NCBI GenBank assembly: GCA_023091665.1
Contig: JALJCQ010000008.1
Span: 124,001 to 188,000 of the forward strand
Source of the DNA: Pythium myriotylum
Taxonomy: Eukaryota > Oomycota > Peronosporomycetes > Pythiales > Pythiaceae
Reading direction: 5' to 3'
DNA length: 64,000 nucleotides
The position numbers and the translations under genes are program-made. Shown here piece by piece: positions 19,452-28,000 of the stretch (within the stretch, counting starts at the first letter, position 1; every line of letters starts with the position of its first letter). The notes under the pieces are model-generated. The model made no database searches, was not told the DNA's origin, and saw only the letters and a program-made list of their open reading frames with translations.

Positions 19452-21786
19452 ATGGCGTGGACGAATCATAAATGAGCATGGCATCCGGCACGATCCTGAC
19501 CGCATCCAAGCGCTGTGTGACATACCAGAACCGACTACAGCTGGGGAACTCCAGCAGTTTATCTGTGCGAGTAATTGGATGCGTGAGAGTCTGGTAGACT
19601 ACGCGCGAGTCGTTGACCCGTTGCAGCAGCTGCTTGACCGCTCGTTGGCCGGTCAGAAGAAGACCAAGCGGACTGCAGCGGGGATCCCGATCACAATGTC
19701 AGTGGAGGAAGCGAGGAGTTTTGTAGCGGTGAAGGACCTGCTTCAGCAAGCGGCGACGCTGGCCCACCCCGACCCGGAGAAGCAAATGTGCGCCTTGACC
19801 GACGCGTCCGACGTCGGGTGGGGTCTAGTCGTCACGCAGGTCGCTGACTGGCGCCCAGATATCCCCGTCAGCAACCAACACCACGAGTTGTTACTATGTA
19901 TGGGAGGCACATTCCGTGGTGCGGCTCTGAACTGGAGCGTGATTGAGAAGGAGGCATATCCCATTGCTCATGCCTGTGAGCACCTCGAATACCTCCTACT
20001 CCGACCACAAGGTTTCCATCTCTACTGTGCTCATCGAAATATTGTGTATCTATTTGCACCAAGCAAGGAAATGAAGAAGCATGTGCGAGGAAAATTGCTT
20101 CGTTGGTCAACGAAATTGCTCGGCTACCGCTATGTACTGGAACACATCGACGGACCGAGCAACGTATGGGCTGATCTGCTCTCTCGTTGGGGAGGGAAGG
20201 GGACTGCGGTGACTGCAGTGAAACGATTCCGCCTCACCACCAAGAAGAGATCGAGAGCGAAGACCACGCCAACAGAACCGGCACAACAACCCATGCGGCC
20301 ACGACCACTCGACAATGAGGGCTTCGTATGGCCAACACTGGAGGAGATCAAACGAGCTCAGAACGAGAATCCGGTGCCGCGTGGGGCTCACGCCCGTGAT
20401 GATGGACTGGTCGCAGTCGACGACCGATTGTGGATACCAGATAACGAGGACTTACTGCAGAGAATTATGGTGATTGCGCATTGTGGTTCGAATGGACACC
20501 GAGGAGTCCACGTCATGGTCAACCATCTAAAGAAAGTGTTCCACATCGAAGGAGTGATGAAGAAAGCGCTGCGTTTCTGCAAGCAGTGTCTGCTATGCCT
20601 TCATGTTAAAGGTGGAAAGGTGATTCCACGACCGTGGAGTGAAAAGTTCCGATGCGCTGAGCGCAATAAGGCGCTGCACTGGGACTTTATATATATGGGC
20701 GAGTCATTCGGAGAGCTCAAGTATCTACTGGTTTTAAAGGACGAGGCTACCCATTTCACTGAGCTCACGGCATGTGATGAGCCGCGAGCGGAAGTGGCCG
20801 CAGAAGCGATGCTCGAGTGGCATAGCCGTTTCGGTTCGCCAGAGGTGTGGATCAGCGATCAAGGATCGCATTTTAAGAACATGGTGTTGCCCGAGCTGAA
20901 CCGGCGACTGAAGAGCCGGCAAGAGTTCGTGCTAGCGTACTGCCCATGGCAGAACGGCACAGTTGAGCGCGTGAACCGAGATATTGTGCAAGTGGCAAAG
21001 GCGCTCATACTTGAATACAAGGTCAGTCGCAAGGACTGGGTCTACCTCATTCCAGTGATCCAATCGAGTTTGAATCACTCGCCGGTGCGGTCGTTGGCAA
21101 ACAAGGCGCCTGTGGAGCTGCTGACTGGGCTAGAGTGCCCGTCGCCACTGAACGTGATATTGGCCCCCGGCAACAAGGAGAAACTTATCTCTGGTGACCT
21201 GGAGAAGAAAGATATCGCTGAGAGCCTGGAACAACTAAGACAAGGACTGCGGGAGATGCACAAAGAGGTCCTCGTGGGAAAGGCGAAGCAGACGAAACGG
21301 AACAAGGTGGCAAATGAGAATGCAAAACCCGTGAACTTCAGTGTGGGTGATTTTGTTCTGCGGTCAAGGGTTGATGAGAACCGCCATCCTCCCAAACTAC
21401 TGGTGACCTGGATTGGTCCATATCGGGTAGTGAAGGCTGAGGAGTACCATTTTGTGCTGTAGCACTTGGTGACGGGTGAAGAACAGGATGTCCACCCGTC
21501 GAGAATGAAATTCTATGCCGACAAGTATCTCAATGTGACACAAGAGCTGGTGGAGCATATCGCGGCCCAAGAAGTCCGACTTGCTGTCCGTGCGCTTGTT
21601 GGTCACAAGTACAATGAACACAAGAAGGTGTATGAGATCAAGGTCAGCTGGAAAGGACTGGAGTCGATAGAGGACTCCTGGGAGGACATTGCAACTGTCG
21701 GCAAGGATGTGCCGAAGATGTTGCGGGAGTACGCAGACGCCTCGGGCGACACAGAGTTGCAAGGAATCCTCCAAGATTTGAACTAG
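19452..21786 (+). pseudogene. gag-pol of element C, 3' part (RT end, RNase H, integrase, chromodomain)
   Basis: Continues the RT frame after the piggyBac element. RNase H: ALTDASDVGWG, EKEAYPIAHA, then LYCAHRN where the conserved Asp is replaced by Ala (GCT for GAT), and NVWADLLSRW. Integrase: HCGSNGHRG with KQCLLCLH (HHCC), HWDFIYMG, WISDQGSHFKN and WQNGTVERVNR carrying the DDE residues. One in-frame TAG at 21460-21462 separates integrase from a chromodomain (VYEIKVSWKGLESIEDSWED) ending at 21786. So there is one nonsense change and one catalytic-residue loss. Confidence 0.92.
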
Positions 21787-21793
21787 GAAGGCA

Positions 21794-21809
21794 GCGCTTG
21801 GGGAGGCAG
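21794..21809 (+). other. Polypurine tract of element C
   Basis: Purine-rich GCGCTTGGGGAGGCAG directly before the 3' LTR, the usual plus-strand priming site. Confidence 0.6.
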
Positions 21810-22100
21810 TGAAGCGGACCCTGCGGATCCAGCTGAGATCTAGGTCAGCGCTGCTTCCAAGGATAACGGTTTGATTATAGAAAGAGTACAAATAGCTGGC
21901 CAGTTGGCTAGTTGAGCGAGCCTAGTCGGGTCAGACTAGCAAACGCTGGAAAGAATAGGAGGCCGTCTCTTCCTGGACAGTCGTGGGACTGGCAAGAGCG
22001 GTCCTCGGATTTGGTCATTCGGGAATCAACTACAGAGAATATAAGTTGGTGAATTGGGAGTTCCAGCTCTCACGACGGTGTTTCGGCTTGACACACTACA
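21810..22100 (+). repeat. 3' LTR of element C
   Basis: 291 bp, direct repeat of 13229-13519, followed by GCAAC. Confidence 0.94.
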
Positions 22101-22894
22101 GCAACGGGGCTTTGCCCCCCCCCCCCCCCCCCCCCCCCATAGATTTTTTTCCCGGCATGTCGTCACTGAATTAACTCCTGTCATTCTCGTTGATCATCCT
22201 GCTTACCTTCTCCGGGCAAGTATACCGCTCTTGGTGTTGCTGCTGCTTTTTGCCGTGGAGATCAATGTCCAGATCCACTCAACGTCAACAAAAAGGTCTA
22301 TCGCTTTAAATATTCTATGCTCATTTGGAGCCCAGTGCGAATCGCTTTTTGCCGTAGCCCTCATTCTTTCCCTCTACTATTTCATGCGGTGGCGCTGTCT
22401 GATAGATAAATGAGTACAAAGAGCACTGTGGAAACTATCATGGACGGCATGTAGTGATGCCGCCGCACCGCCAACGCCAGTGATAACTTCTACAGGTAGA
22501 AACGGAAGTCTGAATTAGGCAAACAGGAACCGCTATCGCTTTGGCCCAAATCCCCGTGGAAAATGTACGGCCGACGAAGTAATCGTGCAGTCTCTGTACT
22601 TTTACAACTACTCATGCCACCGCGGCACGAATCTTGTTCTGGAGAAACGTAATGGCTACAGATCGCTGTTCGAGACAAAAGTGGGTTGGTAAAGAGTCTG
22701 AATTTCCCAAACCTGTTCTCATTCTGGTGTCGCCATCTGTACTTGTGAAAATGAATAAAATGGGCGCTGGTGAGTTTGTATCTGTGCAGCGTTTCTCGTT
22801 AGATTCCTATAGAACAGGTTTGGTCCAATGAGAAGTGAGCAAACGTGAGCGTGACACCTATGAAAGAAAATGCTTACTGCATTATTCTAGGGGA
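22101..22894. other. Host or older repeat DNA with poly-C run
   Basis: Starts with the GCAAC duplication, then GGGGCTTTGCCCC followed by 24 C (22115-22138). No gene recognised in the remaining 750 bp. Confidence 0.5.
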
Positions 22895-22937
22895 TGTAGA
22901 CGGGGTTGAAGGCGGTGCGCGACGCAAATAATAACAC
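22895..22937 (+). repeat. R1 repeat, copy 2, left fragment
   Basis: Matches the first 45 bases of R1 copy 1, ending AATAACAC where element B begins. The rest of this copy is at 30958-31480. Confidence 0.85.
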
Positions 22938-23249
22938 TGTAACGGGCGCAGATCCGTTACACAGCGTCGAGACCCCTGTCCCGACGCTCAGATTGGGCTC
23001 TTGACTTGACGGTAAATTGGACTCTGCATTGAGAGGTCCAGACATCTCTGGGCCTCATTAAACCTACTCTGGTGTCCCTAATAAAACCTATGTATGCGGT
23101 GTCGTCCTCTGATAGGATGAAATCTCAGAGAATTTCCACCAATGGAAATGCAACAAGAACACACGCGCCTCTGACCAATCAGAGACACGGGAGGGACAAC
23201 TCTCTCTTATAGAACCTACTCTCTTGTAATGGGCTGTGGGCCCATTACA
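22938..23249 (-). repeat. 3' LTR of element B
   Basis: 312 bp. Plus-strand ends TGTAACGGGCGC and GGGCCCATTACA. Next to it (23250-23260) is a minus-strand polypurine tract GAGGGGGATGA. Confidence 0.95.
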
Positions 23250-23454
23250 TCATCCCCCTCTTCAAGAACTGACCAACGGGAAGTCAACCCAAGGGACGAG
23301 GACACGGAGCGCGCACGAGCGGGTGCGCGCGCTTTCTTCAACGGGCGATCCCGGCGCACCCGGGATCAGGCAGTTAGGCGAGAGCGCCGGCGGAAGCCAG
23401 CGCAGTCTTCAATCTTCTTCGGACGGCACCAAGACACCCAGACGTCAAGGCGCG

Positions 23455-24114
23455 ATGGCTCTACCGTCGCAACAACAAGCTGGCGCCCGCGGCAACGCGG
23501 ACGCACCGACGACAACGACAACCCAAGCATCGACAGCGGCGTCGAGCACAACGACGCCCACGACGGCGGCGACAACGGAAGTCACGACGACAGCAGCGGC
23601 AGCCACGACGACTTCGGCCGTGGCACCTGAGACGTTGAGTGATGAGGCGATGGCGCGAGTGTTGGAACAGGTCAACACACATCAAGGCACAAGCTTCGCA
23701 GCGCCGCCACGTGCAGCGCTCTTCGATCCTCAGCTCGGTGGAATCGCGGACCGGGAGCTGTACCCAGTCCCTTATCGCGACATCTCGCGCTTTGCCAACC
23801 CACGCAGTCTCACGGCAGACGAGATCCATGAGTGGTTTGTTCGCTACCGCAAAGCAAGGGGCAAGACGATGAACGTGGTCGCGACCGCGTTGCAACAGTC
23901 GTGGAATGCTTTCGCTCGTATATGGAACAAAGGCGAGATCGAGTCGACCGTCGTGCGCTGGGAGACCGCCCAGCGCGAGCTGCATCGTCTGTGTGAGGCG
24001 CGGCGTATAACGTGTCCCGTCGACGTCGAGGAGGGTTGTCGTGCTTGCGCGCAGGCCGGGGCCACGCGCGACTTGGATGGAGTGGGATGCCGACTATCGT
24101 CGCCATCAGAATGA
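23455..24114 (+). CDS. Antisense ORF A in element B (219 aa, unknown)
   Basis: Lies in the space between the pol stop and the 3' LTR, on the strand opposite gag-pol. The frame is open from inside the LTR (23236); the first ATG is 23455 (MALPSQQQAGARG). A Thr/Ala-rich tract (residues about 22-60) is followed by protein-like helical sequence (LSDEAMARVLEQVNTHQG, DEIHEWFVRYRKARG, VVATALQQSWNAFARIW) and a Cys pair (GCRAC). No known domain recognised. It overlaps ORF B (+1 frame) at 24041-24114, so the two may be joined by splicing or frameshifting. A near-identical copy is at 60496-61155. Expression is unproven. Confidence 0.5.
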   Translation: MALPSQQQAGARGNADAPTTTTTQASTAASSTTTPTTAATTEVTTTAAAATTTSAVAPETLSDEAMARVLEQVNTHQGTSFAAPPRAALFDPQLGGIADRELYPVPYRDISRFANPRSLTADEIHEWFVRYRKARGKTMNVVATALQQSWNAFARIWNKGEIESTVVRWETAQRELHRLCEARRITCPVDVEEGCRACAQAGATRDLDGVGCRLSSPSE

Positions 24115-25081
24115 AGAAGATCTTCGACGTGCGCTCGGTCTCTACGGGCGCGCTCTCTCTCAGGCTAGAGCTGCTGGGACCGTGCCGCAAGCTGGTCCTC
24201 GTACTGCCGGACGAGACCAGGGATCTCAAGCGCGAGCGTCGGCCCGTGCTCCCACGTATCCTGATCATCAGGGAAGCCAAGCCAGTGGACGCGATAGAAG
24301 CGAGCCTTGGGGATCGCACTCTTCTTCTTCGTACCGCCACGACGCATACGCGCCGTGGCCTCAGGATCGGGGCGATCATCGTGGTCAACAATATGGTCGA
24401 CCACCCACCGAAGATCACCGTTGGCATCAATCAGCGGCGGCGGGCCATCACGAACAAAGCGCGCAGTGGGGCCACCACGCGGCCCCGGAGTCGACGCATC
24501 CGCCTCACGATCGGTGGGACCAGCGCTATGCCGGTCTCGACTGGAACGAGCCACGTCGTCTCGATCCTCCCCGCGAGCAATCCCACGGGTATCAACAAGA
24601 TCACCGCGCACAGAACTCGGACTTAGAGCGTCGAGTTGATCGTCTGCAGAACTTCCTCGTGCCAGATCTTCAGCAGAAGGCAGACGACGCGGTCGATCAG
24701 ATCGCGACACTTGAGACGGAGCAAGAGTCGCACGGGATCCGGGTGCATCAGCTCGAGCAGGACGCTCGAGCTCAGCGTCAATCTCACGAAGCCTTCCGTG
24801 AGGAGTTCCGGGGGTGGCGTCGCGAATTTGATCCTGCTGAGCTGCGCGACCTTCTTCACAAACAAGCCCGGCAGAACGCCGAGCTTCGTCAACGCCTTCA
24901 GCAACTAGAGGATCGGCTCGAACGCGCCGAGTCGCAAGCGGAGAAGCGGATGTCAACAGAGGCGCTGGGACAGCCCGACCCGAAGAGGCAGCGGAAGAAC
25001 GCGTCGCCGGACGCGTCGACTGGTGACGGAGGCGACGGGAATCCTCGTCGTGGAGGTCGGCAGCGAGATCCGAAGAAGTGA
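24041..25081 (+). CDS. Antisense ORF B in element B: coiled-coil protein overprinting pol
   Basis: Open frame of up to 346 codons (GTG at 24041; upstream stop TAA at 24008) antisense to the pol chromodomain and linker. The part opposite the chromodomain is Gln/His/Arg-rich and simple; the part opposite the pol linker (about 24620-24990) is a long heptad coiled coil (LERRVDRLQNFLVPDLQQ, AELRQRLQQLEDRLERAES), followed by a basic tail (DPKRQRKN). It ends at 25081, close to where the conserved integrase tail GRLKPYL begins. There is no clear ATG of its own, so it probably continues ORF A. A copy is at 61082-62122. Confidence 0.5.
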   Translation: MLARRPGPRATWMEWDADYRRHQNEEDLRRALGLYGRALSQARAAGTVPQAGPRTAGRDQGSQARASARAPTYPDHQGSQASGRDRSEPWGSHSSSSYRHDAYAPWPQDRGDHRGQQYGRPPTEDHRWHQSAAAGHHEQSAQWGHHAAPESTHPPHDRWDQRYAGLDWNEPRRLDPPREQSHGYQQDHRAQNSDLERRVDRLQNFLVPDLQQKADDAVDQIATLETEQESHGIRVHQLEQDARAQRQSHEAFREEFRGWRREFDPAELRDLLHKQARQNAELRQRLQQLEDRLERAESQAEKRMSTEALGQPDPKRQRKNASPDASTGDGGDGNPRRGGRQRDPKK

Positions 25082-28000
25082 GGTACGGCTTCAGGCGCCC
25101 AACGTAGAAGGTCGGGTGCAAGCGCAACTTCTTGGGAAGTTCTAGCGTGTAGGCGTCACCGACAACGTTGGTAACTTTAAATGGACCGATATATCTTGGC
25201 AACAACTTGTTCGAACCCAAGTGACTGATGAGCCGCTCTGGTAAGTTCTGCGTCGAGAGCAGAACACGATCGCCCACATCGAACTTGGTTCGATTCGAGC
25301 GGCCGCTCGAATCAGCGTTTTCCTTCTGACGGTCGACTGCGTCCGCGACGGAGTCTCGCACAAATCGCACAATGGCTTGTCGCTTTTCGACGAAGTCGTT
25401 GATCGACTTCTCTTCTCTCGGCAGTAGGGTCGAGAGCTCTGGCAATGCATCGAAGTTGAACTCGGACGACGGGTTCTCGCGCGCAGTTTGGACCGCTACT
25501 ATCACCGCTTCGATCGCATTGAGGTCTACGTCCATGTCTTCATCTCCGTTTCCAGCGGCGGCCGGAGACACGGGCTCTTCGTCGACGTCCATGCCGGCCG
25601 GGTGGTCGGCATATCCGTTGTCGACAAGGTTGTTCTCTGTGGAGCCCTCGAACTCGGGGGCAGGGGCACGGTCTGCGTTCGCTTGAACTTCCTCACGGTC
25701 AAAATATTGAACGTTTTCGAAACCTTGAACATCACCGTGGACCTGGCCGGGGCTAGGACCTTGAACTTGGGTCTCGTGCTGATGACCCACGCGACTTGAT
25801 TGGGTGGGACGTGACGCGTCATCGTTGGGTGCAGATGCCCGAGCAGAACTTGTCACTTCCAGCGTCGAATATCTCGATGCTCCTCCCACACCTGAATGAG
25901 AGCGACCCGGTGAGGCAAAGAGCGTCGCCGGGCTACGCGGATGACGGCCATAGTTGACGTAGAAGGGCGTCATCCCCGATGACACGTGCACCGAATTATT
26001 CAGTGCGAACTCAACAAGAGGCAAGAACTCGCTCCACTCACGGAATGATGTGGCGTAACTGCGAAGCACATCTTCGAGAACGCGATTAACGCGTTCAGTC
26101 TGCCCGTCTGTTTCGGGATGGGCAGCCGTCGACATTTGCAAGCGAGTGTCCAATAGCTTGAACAGCGTTCGCCAGAAGAGGGAGGTGAATCGAGGATCTC
26201 GATCCGACACGATGGTCTCCGGAAGGCCGTGGAGGCGGAAGACACTGTCGAGAAACACAGCGGCAGCCTCTTCTGCTGTGATCGTTTGCTTCACAGCCGC
26301 AAGATGAACCATCTTGGAGAGACGGTCCACAAAGACCATGATCCCATCACGGTCTTGAGAGTCTTTGGGGAATCCGAAGACGAAGTCGAGGCTGACGGAG
26401 TCCCAGACATCACGTGGGACTGGGAGGGGCCGGAGCGGCGCCTGTTGAGCGGGTGACGGCTTCACGCGCTGGCAAACTTCGCACGTGCGGACACATTTCC
26501 GCACCCACTTGTACTGGTGAGGCCAGTAATAGTTCTTCGAAAGCGAGAGAAATGTCTTCTCTCGTCCTAAATGACCTCCGACGGGCGCATCATGGTGCTC
26601 GTGGATGAGACGAAGTCGAATGTCGTCGTCATTGGGGACGACGACGCGAGGAGCGCCGGTCTTATCGACGCTATAGTAGAGGAGACCGTCGGCAAGCTGG
26701 TACCGGCGGACACGAGCACGCACACGAGGTGTAAGACGGAACAGCAGTGACTCCGAACCATCAGAGCCGTCAGAAGATAGGAACTCAATTAACTCTTGGC
26801 AGACAGGGTCGGAGGAGTAGGCTCGGCGAATGTCGTCGGTGAGCGACGACTGCACAGAGTGAATCAAAGCGTTGAGACCTTCCTCAACGCACCTTGGGCA
26901 TTCTTGAGGCGCCGACGACTCATCGATCGGCGCGCGCGGGTCGTAGTCCGGGCGACGTGAGAGCGCATCCGAAAGGATGTTGCTCTTTCCCGGCTTGTAG
27001 TGTACAACAAAGTTGTACTCGGCGAAGAACGACAGCCAACGGGCCATCCGTTGGGACAGGTGCGGAGACTTCGTCGCCGTTCGCAACGACGCATGATCCG
27101 TGTAGATGGCGAACTGCTGTTCGCCCAGCAGATACACTCGGAACTTGGCGAGTGCGTACTTCATGGCAAGGAGTTCCTTGTCGTGGACCGGGTAATTCCG
27201 CTCGGCCGTCTTCAGCTGCCGTGACTGGTAGCTGATCACTCGCTCACGGCCCTCAACATCAAACTGCATGAGGGCGCAGCCGATAGCATAGTCACTTGCG
27301 TCGCAAACGACGTGGAAGGGTCGATCGTAGTCGGGGAGCGCCAAGATCGGCGCTTCTTGTAGGCTCGATTTGACCGAGTCAATGGCCTGCTGGTGCTCAG
27401 CGGACCATTTCCACTCGACGTCCTTCCGCAGAAGCTGCGACAGCGGCTGGACGAGGGCTGCATAATTCTTCGTATACTTGTGCAGATAATTTGCGAGGTC
27501 CAGCCACTGCCGGAGTTGCTTCTGGTCCTTGGGCACTGGCCAGGCACAGATCGAGGCGACCTTCTCAGGATCGGAACGGACACCGTCCTTGCTCACATAG
27601 CAGCCTAGCACCGGAATTTCCGGTGCGAAGAATACACACTTCTTCAGATTCGCGTAGAGCTTGTGTGTTCGCATCGCTTCGAACACTTGGCGAAGGTGTT
27701 CAGTGTGAACATCTTCCGGCGCCCTGCCGTCCTCGGCCTTGCTGTGGACAAAGATGTCGTCGAAGTAGCTCGGCGCGAAGCTGCGGAACGGCCGCAGCAC
27801 GTGCGATACCATCCTGTTGAAGGTTGCTGGCGCGTTCTTGAGACCCTGAGGCATCACTAACCACTCCCAAAGCATTCCACTCGGCGTGCTGACAGCTGTG
27901 AGCGGGACATCCTGCTCGCGCATAAGGATCTGGTAGAAGCCATCCATCAAATCGATGGCACTGAACACCACCGACCCGGACATCGAGTCCAGGATCATGT

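Larger units (their letters stand above)
13229..22100 (+). mobile_element. Element C: Ty3-like LTR retrotransposon carrying a nested piggyBac element
   Basis: Two 291-bp LTRs (13229-13519 and 21810-22100) in direct orientation, starting TGAAGCGGACC and ending CACACTACA, with a 5-bp GCAAC duplication outside. I see three differences between them. Between them is a single gag-pol frame with C-terminal chromodomain, interrupted in RT by a piggyBac-like transposon at 15767-19447. It belongs to a different lineage from elements A and B (protease DSGSD, RT motif WIDDVLVF, gag and pol in one frame). Confidence 0.95.

Noticed and set aside
24041..25081. Homology of antisense ORF B to retroviral antisense bZIP proteins
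   Set aside because: Similarity is only in position and coiled-coil character; no basic-region signature is seen, so I do not claim relationship.
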